From contig HF988445.1 of the NCBI GenBank assembly GCA_000431975.1, positions 1-15,825 of the forward strand: a DNA stretch of 15,825 nucleotides, read 5' to 3'. This DNA is from Prevotella sp. CAG:924. Lineage in GTDB: Bacteria > Bacteroidota > Bacteroidia > Bacteroidales > Bacteroidaceae. Shown in pieces: positions 7,244 through 13,916 of this stretch (positions are counted from its first letter, which is position 1; each line of letters starts with the position of its first letter). The notes beneath the pieces are model-generated. The model saw only the letters and a list, made by a program, of their open reading frames with translations, had not been told where the DNA came from and did no database searches. A program made the translations under genes and the position numbers.

Positions 7244-7723
7244 ATTGTTATGCAAAAAGTTAGATTTCCTATAAAAAACATTTTCTCTTGTTTTCATCAT
7301 CTCCTCCGAATTAGAGAAGAAGTAAGGGAGAAATTTCCATTAAACATAATACCATAAGGCTTATGCCTCAGATTCGCAAGCCTCACTATTTCTGATACCT
7401 TGCTCACCGGCTGGGTCGTTACGCAGACCTCCGGAGATACACCAGTCACACTATACAACCTTGACCGGGAAAGACACAGAGCATCCTATTTCCACTCTTT
7501 CCCTCTTACCATGCCAACATGGCAAAAAAGCCGAATGGATTATACATAAACCTAACGGTCCGGCACTCTCACTTTTGAAATAGGTTTTCAGGTTAAGAGG
7601 ATGTAGTAATTTATGCTTCATATCGGTCGGAATATCAGACCACCAAGTGGCTAATACCTTCCCGACCAGGACATATTTCTGGGTTTTTATCATATGGTAT
7701 GACTTCGTTAGACTAACGCGTGA
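7244..7723 (-). promoter_or_regulatory. Long putative 5' leader of the hydrolase operon
   Basis: If transcription starts from the minus-strand -7 box at 7724-7731, the GH92 mRNA has a leader of about 475 nt. It contains a compound stem (GGTCGG 7625-7630 with CCGACC 7662-7667, enclosing CCAC-CAA-GTGG at 7640-7650). Near 7368-7403 it holds two interleaved 5-bp pairings (TCAGA/TCTGA and GCAAG/CTTGC) that could form a pseudoknot. It also has the palindrome CTCCGGAG (7429-7436) and an 80-codon open frame. No known riboswitch class is recognised. A nearer promoter cannot be excluded, although no TAnnTTTG box is seen between 7244 and 7460. Confidence 0.4.
7451..7693 (-). CDS. Doubtful 80-codon leader reading frame
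   Basis: Starting at ATG 7691-7693, about 24 nt after the inferred transcription start, the frame encodes 80 residues (MIKTQKYVLVGKVLATWWSD... ending SVSFPVKVV). It has no signal peptide and no family that I can name. From memory it resembles short hypothetical proteins that recur in Prevotella intergenic regions, which may be conserved non-coding DNA rather than genes. It could also be a leader peptide gene. It is listed because it fills most of the leader. Confidence 0.2.
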   Translation of the reverse strand: MIKTQKYVLVGKVLATWWSDIPTDMKHKLLHPLNLKTYFKSESAGPLGLCIIHSAFLPCWHGKRERVEIGCSVSFPVKVV

Positions 7724-7731
7724 CAAAGTTA
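7724..7731 (-). promoter_or_regulatory. Candidate -7 box for the hydrolase operon
   Basis: The minus strand reads TAACTTTG, an exact match to the Bacteroidota -7 consensus TAnnTTTG and identical to the -7 box of rplS. Flanking DNA is AT-rich. A clear TTTG element about 19 nt upstream is missing. Confidence 0.5.
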
Positions 7732-7796
7732 TTAAAAAATATCCTTTTATCCTTTAAATAAATTCATAATTTTAATTATTTTCTTCTTGAAAACCG

Positions 7797-7804
7797 TATC
7801 TTTG
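7797..7804 (+). promoter_or_regulatory. -7 promoter box of cutC
   Basis: TATCTTTG matches TAnnTTTG and lies 19 nt before the cutC start codon, implying a very short leader. The surrounding CCGTATCTTTGCAA recurs exactly before the AICAR transformylase gene. The upstream 40 nt are AT-rich, without an obvious -33 TTTG. Confidence 0.75.
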
Positions 7805-7823
7805 CAAATAAAGTATACAATAT

Positions 7824-8579
7824 ATGAACAATTACCAATTTGAGATCTGCGCCAACAGTGTAGAAAGCTGCCTGGCAGCCCAAGCTGGCGGTGCTGACCG
7901 TGTAGAACTTTGTGCCGGTATTCCCGAGGGTGGTACGACACCATCATACGGAGAAATCAAGACAGCACGACGGGTGCTGACGACAACACGTCTCCATGTC
8001 ATTATCCGTCCCCGTGGCGGCGACTTTCTTTATACGCCACTTGAGCTGGAGCGCATGACCGAGGATATTGCCATAGCCCGTCAGCTCGGTGCCGACGGTG
8101 TCGTATTCGGATGCCTCACACCCGATGGCGATGTCGACACTAATAGTTGTAAACTCCTCATGGAAGCGGCTCAGGGCATGAGCGTTACCTTCCATCGTGC
8201 CTTTGACAACTGTCGCGACCCCTTCCGCGCCCTGGAAGATATCATCGCACTCGGTTGCGACAGGATCCTCACCTCGGGACAACGACCCACAGCCTATGAC
8301 GGTATCCCTCTTCTCAAAGAACTTAACAGCCGAGCCGACGGACGTCTCACGATCCTTGCCGGTTGCGGAGTAAATGAAAAAAACATTGCTGAGATCGCAA
8401 CCCATACCGGCGTACATGAGTTCCATTTCTCCGCTCGTGAAGCCCAACCGTCACTGATGAAATACCGCAACCCTGACGTCTATATGGGCGATGCGGATGC
8501 CGATGAGACAACCATTATGCGAACCACCGAACGACGCGTCCGCGCCACCATAGAAGCACTGAAGACAGAAGGAATGTGA
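7824..8579 (+). CDS. cutC: CutC family protein
   Basis: The 251-residue product is a typical CutC TIM barrel. Signature blocks are FEICANSVES (6-15), GGADRVELCAGIPEGGTTPS (22-41), IIRPRGGDFLYT (60-71), ADGVVFGCLTPDG (90-102), TFHRAFDNCRDP (122-133), ALGCDRILTSGQ (142-153), ILAGCGVN (177-184) and EFHFSAR (199-205). There is no signal peptide, so it is cytoplasmic. The family is named for copper homeostasis from E. coli genetics, but a copper role is not well supported across the family and its reaction is uncertain. Here it is divergent from exported mannosidases and a fucosidase, which hints at a link to glycan catabolism. The start is supported by the -7 box 19 nt upstream and the family N-terminus. 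Confidence 0.95.
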   Translation: MNNYQFEICANSVESCLAAQAGGADRVELCAGIPEGGTTPSYGEIKTARRVLTTTRLHVIIRPRGGDFLYTPLELERMTEDIAIARQLGADGVVFGCLTPDGDVDTNSCKLLMEAAQGMSVTFHRAFDNCRDPFRALEDIIALGCDRILTSGQRPTAYDGIPLLKELNSRADGRLTILAGCGVNEKNIAEIATHTGVHEFHFSAREAQPSLMKYRNPDVYMGDADADETTIMRTTERRVRATIEALKTEGM

Positions 8580-8580
8580 C

Positions 8581-8594
8581 AGACTTCCGAGTCT
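8581..8594 (+). terminator. Possible weak terminator hairpin after cutC
   Basis: AGACT-TCCG-AGTCT forms a 5-bp stem closed by a UNCG-type tetraloop, one base after the cutC stop codon. It is followed by TGTCCTTC, only a poor U-tract. The remainder of 8595-8806 holds a weak CCGGA/TCCGG pair (8658-8662, 8673-8677), no credible gene, and no clear TAnnTTTG box for the next gene. Confidence 0.35.
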
Positions 8595-8806
8595 TGTCCT
8601 TCATGATGCCCCGCCAATATCGGCTAAGGCTGGCAATCACCATTTCTCTCCTTGATACCGGAGACCAGATCGTCCGGCTTCCATTTCTGCAGGCTGCCCC
8701 CGATAGCATCTCTACAAAAAACGACTCCTGCCATGTTCCCGGAATATCCGTTCTCTACTCACGACAGGTATCAACCTAACCAAGCAATGACATTCAGTAA
8801 TATCAC

Positions 8807-11446
8807 ATGAACAAACTTTTTCTATCCCTTGCACTGGGGTTTCTCTCACTTCTCCCCATGCAGGCACAAACAGCAAGCACAAAGGTGGATCAAGCCTTTG
8901 AGAAAAACGTGAGCATGGTAGGCAAGCAGTTCTTCAACCTGAAAGGACTGAAACCCACGGAAGAGGAGCTCAGCGACCTGAAGTTCCTTTATGCCTATAT
9001 GACCGTTGCCGACATGACCGACTATCCTACGTCCTTTTACCTCGACAACGTACGTGCCACGCAGCGTGCCCGCAAGGAGCTGCCCTGGGGCAAGGAAGTG
9101 TCCGACCAACTCTATCGCCACTTCGTCCTGCCCCTGCGCGTGAACAATGAGAACCTCGACTATGCGCGCGTAGCCTTCTACGACTCTCTGAAGACACGTG
9201 TCGAGGGACTGTCGATGAAAGAGGCCATCCTCGAGGTGAACCACTGGTGCCACGAGCATGTGACCTACACTCCATCCGACGCCCGCACACTCGGACCGCA
9301 GGCCTGTCTCGTCAATGCTCTCGGACGCTGCGGCGAGCAAAGCACCTTCACCGTCGCTGCCTTGCGTGCCGTCGGCATCCCCGCGCGTCAGGTCTATACA
9401 CCCCGCTGGGCACACACCGACGACAATCATGCCTGGGTGGAAGCATGGGCCGATGGACAATGGTGGTTCTTCGGAGCCTGCGAGCCTGAACCTGTGCTCA
9501 ATCTCGGCTGGTTCAACGCTCCCGCCTCACGCGCCATGCTCACCCACACACAAGTGTTCGGCGACTATGACGGCCCGGAGGAAGTAGTGCTCCGCACGCC
9601 CAATTTCACCGAGGTAAACCTCATTGACAACTATGCCAAGACGGCACGCATCGACTTCCGCGTGACCGACGCAGAAGGCAAGCCCGTCAGCGGCGCCAAG
9701 GTGGAATGCAAGATCTACAACTACGCTGAGTTCTATACTGCCGTAACAAAATATACCGATGCGAAAGGCAAGACCTTCCTTAGTGCCGGTCTCGGCGATC
9801 TGCTCATCTGGGCATCCAAAGACGGCCACTTCGGATTTACGAAAGCATCGTTCGGAAAAGACAAGGAGCTCACCATCAAACTAGATAAGAGCATCGACGA
9901 CCTGGCATCACAGCATCTCCTCAGCACACTGGCTACTCCTGCGGTCGACTCTCTCGACATCGTACCGCCGGCAGAACATGCCAACATACCAGAGATGACC
10001 GATGAGCAGGTGGCACAGAACAAGCTGCGCTTCGCTCGTGAGGACTCCATCCGTAAGGCTTACGAGCATACCTTCTATCAAGGAACAGGCACCGAGCCCA
10101 TCGACACCATGCTCCGCACCGCCCGCGGCAACTGGCGCACCATCCAGGCCTTCTATAAGAAGCACAACGGCGATGCCCGCTCGCTGGCCCTCCTGCGCAC
10201 ACTCAGCGACAAGGACCTGCGCGATATGCCCATGGAGATTCTGGAAGACAACTACCTCGCCACAAGCGACCAGCTCTGTCCCCGCGTGGAGGACGAGATG
10301 ATCATCAGTCCCTTCAAGCAGTTCTTTGAAAAGGCCATCCCAGCCAAGACTGCCGAGCAGTATCGCCGCGATCCCGCCAAGCTGGTGGCATGGGTGAAGG
10401 CCAACCTCAAGATCAACACCGCTCCCAAGGCCACACGCATCGCCCAGACACCTGTAGGCGTCTGGAAGAGCCGCTTCACGGATGTCCGTTCGCGCGATAT
10501 CTTCTTTGTTGATGTAGCCCGCTCGCTCGGCATCGAGGCTCGCAAGGATGTTGTCACCTCCAAGGTGCAGTATAAGAAAGACGGCAAATGGATCGATGTC
10601 AACTTCGATGCCGCCGAGCAGAAGTCAGCCCCCCAGGGCACGCTGAAGCTCACCTTCGAGCCAACCAAATATGTTGATAACCCGATGTACTACTCCCACT
10701 TCTCCATCTCGAAGATTGTCAATGGCTCACCCGTTCTGCTCAACTTCGACGAAGGTCAGGTAGACATGGGCGGTGGCACATCATGGAAGAACACCTTTAA
10801 GAACGGCACACCCCTCGACTGTGGCACCTACCTGCTCATCACCGGTACCCGTATGGCCAACGGCAGTGTGAAAGAGACTCACCAGTTCTTCACCATCGAG
10901 GAAGGCAAGACTACTACCCTGCCACTCGTGCTCCGTTCGTCTGGCGATGAGGTGAGCGTCATCGGATCGTTCAGCAGCGAGTCTTCCTTCATGAAAGACG
11001 GCCAGCCCACTACCATCCTCAAGCAGACCGGCCGTGGTTACTACATCGTCGGACTCATCGGTGTAGGTCAGGAGCCGACCAACCACACCCTGCGCGACAT
11101 TGCCAAGCTGCATGAGGACTTCAACAAATGGGGACGTCCTCTCGTCCTGCTCTTCGAAAGCGAAGCAGAGGCAGAGAAGTTCAAGGCCGGCATTCATGCA
11201 GGTCAGGAGACCACCGACGGCAAGGGACTCAACACCATCTATGGCACCCTGCCTGAGAATACGATCTTCGGCGTCGACACCGACGGCTCCATCCACAAGG
11301 CCATGGTAGCTTCTATGAAGCTTACCAATGCCCGTCAGCTGCCTATCTTCTTCATTGCCGATACCTTCGACCGTGTTGTATTCTGCTCACAAGGATACAC
11401 CATCGGACTGGGCGAACAGATGATCGGCACGATCAAGAAGCTATAA
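8807..11446 (+). CDS. Exported transglutaminase-like protein, multidomain
   Basis: The 879-residue product has a Sec signal (MNKLFLSLALGFLSLLPMQA, then QT). A transglutaminase-like cysteine hydrolase domain follows: GRCGEQSTF with Cys175, GIPARQVY (190-197), DDNHAWVEAW with His208, and FFGACEPEP, whose Glu226 probably serves as the third triad residue. Residues about 280-360 look like an Ig-type or carboxypeptidase-regulatory-like beta-sandwich. Residues about 500-605 resemble a second, degenerate transglutaminase fold (RSRDIFFVDVARSLGIEAR, DGKWIDVNF) without Cys or His. The last 160 residues, ending in LPIFFIADTFDRVVFCSQGY, suggest a thioredoxin-like fold without a CxxC pair. Likely activity is peptide or isopeptide processing in the periplasm, but substrate is unknown. 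Strong use of C-ending codons suggests good expression. It is monocistronic as seen here. Confidence 0.85.
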   Translation: MNKLFLSLALGFLSLLPMQAQTASTKVDQAFEKNVSMVGKQFFNLKGLKPTEEELSDLKFLYAYMTVADMTDYPTSFYLDNVRATQRARKELPWGKEVSDQLYRHFVLPLRVNNENLDYARVAFYDSLKTRVEGLSMKEAILEVNHWCHEHVTYTPSDARTLGPQACLVNALGRCGEQSTFTVAALRAVGIPARQVYTPRWAHTDDNHAWVEAWADGQWWFFGACEPEPVLNLGWFNAPASRAMLTHTQVFGDYDGPEEVVLRTPNFTEVNLIDNYAKTARIDFRVTDAEGKPVSGAKVECKIYNYAEFYTAVTKYTDAKGKTFLSAGLGDLLIWASKDGHFGFTKASFGKDKELTIKLDKSIDDLASQHLLSTLATPAVDSLDIVPPAEHANIPEMTDEQVAQNKLRFAREDSIRKAYEHTFYQGTGTEPIDTMLRTARGNWRTIQAFYKKHNGDARSLALLRTLSDKDLRDMPMEILEDNYLATSDQLCPRVEDEMIISPFKQFFEKAIPAKTAEQYRRDPAKLVAWVKANLKINTAPKATRIAQTPVGVWKSRFTDVRSRDIFFVDVARSLGIEARKDVVTSKVQYKKDGKWIDVNFDAAEQKSAPQGTLKLTFEPTKYVDNPMYYSHFSISKIVNGSPVLLNFDEGQVDMGGGTSWKNTFKNGTPLDCGTYLLITGTRMANGSVKETHQFFTIEEGKTTTLPLVLRSSGDEVSVIGSFSSESSFMKDGQPTTILKQTGRGYYIVGLIGVGQEPTNHTLRDIAKLHEDFNKWGRPLVLLFESEAEAEKFKAGIHAGQETTDGKGLNTIYGTLPENTIFGVDTDGSIHKAMVASMKLTNARQLPIFFIADTFDRVVFCSQGYTIGLGEQMIGTIKKL

Positions 11447-11452
11447 ACCTAT

Positions 11453-11554
11453 AAGCTGGACTGCAATCCCATACCGACAGGATGCAGTCCTCGCTAGACA
11501 GGCTGCAGCTTGCACCAGAACAATACACGATCACAAACAGGCAGCTACTGCCTG
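11453..11554 (+). repeat. Tandem hairpins downstream of the transglutaminase gene
   Basis: Eleven nt past the stop, GGACTGCA (11458-11465) pairs with TGCAGTCC (11483-11490), extended by TCC/GGA across a one-base bulge. AAGCTG (11453-11458) can also pair with CAGCTT (11506-11511), enclosing most of that stem. A separate perfect hairpin CAGGCAG-CTA-CTGCCTG lies at 11538-11554. None has a U-tract. They may protect the 3' end or assist the terminator that follows. Confidence 0.6.
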
Positions 11555-11561
11555 ATAACAA

Positions 11562-11601
11562 GAAACGGCGGCAAAGACCAGAATGTCTTTACCGCCGTTT
11601 C
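11562..11601. terminator. Bidirectional intrinsic terminator
   Basis: GAAACGGCGG (11562-11571) pairs with CCGCCGTTTC (11592-11601). After one C-A mismatch, AAAGAC (11573-11578) pairs with GTCTTT (11585-11590). The plus side continues into CTATATTTATTCT. The element sits between the convergent transglutaminase-like gene and the metallophosphatase gene, whose stop is 18 nt away, so it probably ends both transcripts. Confidence 0.8.
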
Positions 11602-11618
11602 CTATATTTATTCTCTGA

Positions 11619-12461
11619 TTATTTCTTATCCATATTAACTGTCATCTTACCGATCCATATGCCATTCTTGCCATTCTGATCGACGGGGATGCGTTTGCCG
11701 TCAAGGTTCTTCACATAGCGAAGATGCTTGAAGTAAGTGTGACTGTGACCACCAAGCACCAGATCAATGCCTCGTGTCTCAGAGATCAGTTTCTGATCAC
11801 CCATACCTTTGCCGTCCTCCCATCCGAGATGCGAGATACAGATCACCAGATCGCAGCCTTTCTTATGCAGTAAGTCCGCGGTCTGCTGAGCCGTTACCAC
11901 AGGGTCAAGATATTCTGTGTCACGGTAGTTCTTCTTATCCACCAGACCCGCCAGCTTCGGTCCCAGCCCGAACACTCCGATCTTCAAGCCCTTACGCTTC
12001 AGAATGACATAAGGCTTCACCACCTTTGCTATCTCTGACCCTTCAGCAAATTTATAATTGGCACAGACGATAGGACAGTCCATCTGCTTGAACACACGTA
12101 CCATATTGTCAAGGCCGAAGTCAAACTCATGATTGCCGATCGTTGCCGCATCGTAGTGCATCCGTTCCATCAGCCCCGACTCCACATCACCTTTGAATAG
12201 TGTATAGTAAGGGGAACCTTGTGAGAAGTCACCACTATCGAAGAGCAGCAGATCAGGATCCTTGGCACGTTCCTCCTTCAGCATGGCAATGCGCCGGAGA
12301 AAGCCACCTCGATCGGCCACGGCCGTATCGGCCAGATTCTTGCTCAACGGCAGGATACACGAATGCGTGTCATTGGTATGGAGAATGGTAAGCCGCTTCT
12401 GTGCACATATCGAGGTGGTTGTGGCCAGCAGCATTGCCGCGATGATATATTTTGCCTTCAT
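11619..12461 (-). CDS. Exported 5'-nucleotidase-type metallophosphatase (catalytic domain only)
   Basis: The 280-residue product is the N-terminal metallophosphatase domain of the UshA/5'-nucleotidase family, standing alone. It has a signal peptide (MKAKYIIAAMLLATTTSICA, then QK) and the dimetal ligand motifs: LHTNDTHS (Asp31, His33), FDSGDFSQGSPY (Asp75, Asp78), IGNHEFDFG (Asn110, His111), ISHLG (His211) and GGHSHTYF (His239, His241). It would dephosphorylate nucleotides, or related substrates such as UDP-sugars, in the periplasm. The usual C-terminal substrate-binding domain is absent but is encoded by the gene just upstream in the same operon, 6 nt away. The two probably act as a two-subunit enzyme. 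Several Bacteroidales are known to have this arrangement. Confidence 0.9.
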   Translation of the reverse strand: MKAKYIIAAMLLATTTSICAQKRLTILHTNDTHSCILPLSKNLADTAVADRGGFLRRIAMLKEERAKDPDLLLFDSGDFSQGSPYYTLFKGDVESGLMERMHYDAATIGNHEFDFGLDNMVRVFKQMDCPIVCANYKFAEGSEIAKVVKPYVILKRKGLKIGVFGLGPKLAGLVDKKNYRDTEYLDPVVTAQQTADLLHKKGCDLVICISHLGWEDGKGMGDQKLISETRGIDLVLGGHSHTYFKHLRYVKNLDGKRIPVDQNGKNGIWIGKMTVNMDKK

Positions 12462-12467
12462 AGTCTT

Positions 12468-13238
12468 TTATTCTATTACAATTCTTCCTTCCTTTTGCGT
12501 ATCAATTTTCTTGCCCTGACGGGTCATCTCTTCAAAGTAATGACGGATAATATAGCGTACGTTATTTTCCTCCACGTCCGGTGACACGACATCCGTCTTC
12601 GAAAGGAAAGCCTCCAGTCGGTCGTTGCCTTGTGCCAGATAGTCAAGCGTGGCCACACGATATGACTTGGCGGGATCGATCTCCTTGCCGTTGATACGGG
12701 CCGAGACCAACTTTCTGTCCTTCGTGATGACCAGTTCCACACCATGGCTGACGCCCTCGCCACCCACGCTGGCAATCTCACGGAAGAGCTGCAACGTTTT
12801 CTCGCCTGTCAGTGTCAGCAGACAGAGCTTATTGTCAAACGGAGCCACATCGACAAGATCACCATAGGTCACCTTGCCTTCCGGCAGTGAGGCACGGATT
12901 CCTCCCATGTTATACAGTCCGAAATCAGGATGATCACCTCGTTGCTCCCCACTCCATACAAGAATATCACTCAACAGATTGCTTAGGTCGCTTTCCGGCC
13001 GTCTTGCCGACATATAATGAGTCGTCTCACCAACAATCGGACTCATGATCGAGTCCACCGTATGCGTGTACGGAGCCAGGAACCTTGCAGCCTCAGCATC
13101 GGGCTGCTGATCATACCGCTGATCGACAAGCACACGTGTACGGTCAATGCCTGTCATCTGATAATGACGGGTGGCACAAGAGGCTGTCAGCAGAACGGCC
13201 GACACCACCACGACACCCGTGAGTTTACATTTCTTCAT
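12468..13238 (-). CDS. 5'-nucleotidase C-terminal domain lipoprotein
   Basis: The 256-residue product carries the 5'_nucleotid_C domain that binds the nucleoside part of the substrate in UshA-like enzymes. Visible blocks are ESDLSNLLSDILVW (82-95), DFGLYNMGGIRASLPEG (105-121), YGDLVDVAPFDNKLCLLTLTG (125-145) and YRVATLDYLAQGNDRL (193-208). The N-terminus (MKKCKLTGVVVVSAVLLTAS, then Cys21) is a lipoprotein signal with an acceptable lipobox, so the protein is membrane-anchored. It lacks metal-binding motifs and should be inactive alone. It is first in a two-gene operon, with the catalytic partner starting 6 nt after its stop. A TACTTTTG -7 box lies about 29 nt upstream of its start codon. Confidence 0.9.
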   Translation of the reverse strand: MKKCKLTGVVVVSAVLLTASCATRHYQMTGIDRTRVLVDQRYDQQPDAEAARFLAPYTHTVDSIMSPIVGETTHYMSARRPESDLSNLLSDILVWSGEQRGDHPDFGLYNMGGIRASLPEGKVTYGDLVDVAPFDNKLCLLTLTGEKTLQLFREIASVGGEGVSHGVELVITKDRKLVSARINGKEIDPAKSYRVATLDYLAQGNDRLEAFLSKTDVVSPDVEENNVRYIIRHYFEEMTRQGKKIDTQKEGRIVIE

Positions 13239-13266
13239 TTTATAATCATTAGTTTGATTGCAACTA

Positions 13267-13274
13267 CAAAAGTA
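13267..13274 (-). promoter_or_regulatory. -7 promoter box of the 5'-nucleotidase operon
   Basis: The minus strand reads TACTTTTG, matching TAnnTTTG, 28 nt before the start codon at 13238. The predicted leader is about 20 nt. No clear -33 TTTG is seen at the expected distance. Confidence 0.65.
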
Positions 13275-13347
13275 AGCGAAAAAGTTGACTCACAGGGAAT
13301 AAAGGAAGGAAAAAATGCCCAGCCACGACAAAAACAACGTAGAATAC

Positions 13348-13378
13348 TTTGCCCTATCATGAAAAAGTAGTAACTTTG
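13348..13378 (+). promoter_or_regulatory. rplS promoter (-33 and -7)
   Basis: TTTG at 13348-13351 and TAACTTTG at 13371-13378 are separated by 19 nt, the best match in the window to the bipartite Bacteroidota promoter. Transcription would start near 13385, leaving an rplS leader of about 83 nt. Confidence 0.8.
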
Positions 13379-13384
13379 CACCGC

Positions 13385-13467
13385 TTTTCGGCGTAACCGC
13401 TGGCCGTGGATGAGTCATGGGCTACGTTGCGTTGGAACGACAAACAATATTTAATTTCAAAATCACA
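13385..13467 (+). promoter_or_regulatory. Structured 5' leader of rplS
   Basis: GCGTAAC (13391-13397) can pair with GTTGCGT (13426-13432), with G-U wobbles. Nested inside, TGGCC (13401-13405) can pair with GGCTA (13420-13424). The apical loop contains the near-palindrome ATGAGTCAT. Ribosomal protein leaders often bind the protein they encode, so this is a candidate L19 autoregulatory site. That is an inference from position and pairing only. Confidence 0.45.
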
Positions 13468-13827
13468 ATGGATTTAATTAAAGTTGCTGAAGAAGCATTT
13501 GCAACCGGCAAGAAGTTCCCTGAGTTCAAGTCAGGTGATACTATCACTGTCGCTTACAAAATCGTCGAGGGTTCTAAGGAGCGTATCCAGCTCTATCGTG
13601 GCGTAGTGATCAAGATCTGCGGTCACGGTGACAAGAAGCGCTTCACTGTTCGCAAGATGTCCGGAACCGTGGGTGTAGAGCGTATCTTCCCCATCGAGTC
13701 ACCCAACATTGACAGCATCGAGGTGAACAAGCGTGGTAAGGTACGTCGCGCTAAGCTGTACTACCTGCGCAAGCTGACTGGTAAGGCTGCCCGCATCAAG
13801 GAGAAGCGTGTCGTTACCGGTGAGTAA
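13468..13827 (+). CDS. rplS: 50S ribosomal protein L19
   Basis: The 119-residue product matches bacterial L19 (bL19) along its full length: FKSGDTITVAYKIVEGSKER, IQLYRGVVIKI, FTVRKMSGTVGVERIFPIES, PNIDSIEVNKRGKVRRAKLYYLR and GKAARIKE are family landmarks. L19 lies at the interface of the two ribosomal subunits. The frame is open further upstream, to 13417, but those 17 codons lie in the structured leader and the family begins at MDLIKV, so the ATG at 13468 is chosen. It stands alone here, without rpsP-rimM-trmD, and ends before a strong terminator. Confidence 0.98.
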   Translation: MDLIKVAEEAFATGKKFPEFKSGDTITVAYKIVEGSKERIQLYRGVVIKICGHGDKKRFTVRKMSGTVGVERIFPIESPNIDSIEVNKRGKVRRAKLYYLRKLTGKAARIKEKRVVTGE

Positions 13828-13878
13828 TCATCACCCTCGCTATATGGCTTTCCGACGGATCGTCATGGCGTAAGAAAT

Positions 13879-13916
13879 AAAAAAGGAAGAATCCACTACT
13901 GGATCCTTCCTTTTTT
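13879..13916. terminator. Bidirectional terminator shared by rplS and the small minus-strand gene
   Basis: AAAAAAGGAAG (13879-13889) pairs with CTTCCTTTTTT (13906-13916). After one A-C mismatch, ATCCA (13891-13895) pairs with TGGAT (13900-13904), leaving loop CTAC (13896-13899). Both strands end in a run of T, so it can stop transcription from either side. The right arm and loop are also the last codons and stop codon of the minus-strand gene. Confidence 0.9.

Noticed and set aside
7244..7300. Longer N-terminus for the GH92 gene (19 extra residues)
   Set aside because: The extension precedes a complete signal peptide; the ATG at 7241-7243 is the natural start, although a second start cannot be fully excluded.
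7944..8447. Minus-strand open frame of 167 codons opposite cutC
   Set aside because: Lies wholly within conserved cutC and has no recognisable features.
8576..8779. GTG-started frame of 67 codons overlapping the cutC stop
   Set aside because: No upstream signal, no recognisable sequence, and it follows a possible terminator hairpin; the spacer looks non-coding.
8846..9460. Minus-strand open frame of 204 codons opposite the transglutaminase-like gene
   Set aside because: Antisense to a well-supported, strongly codon-biased gene; its product shows no recognisable motif.
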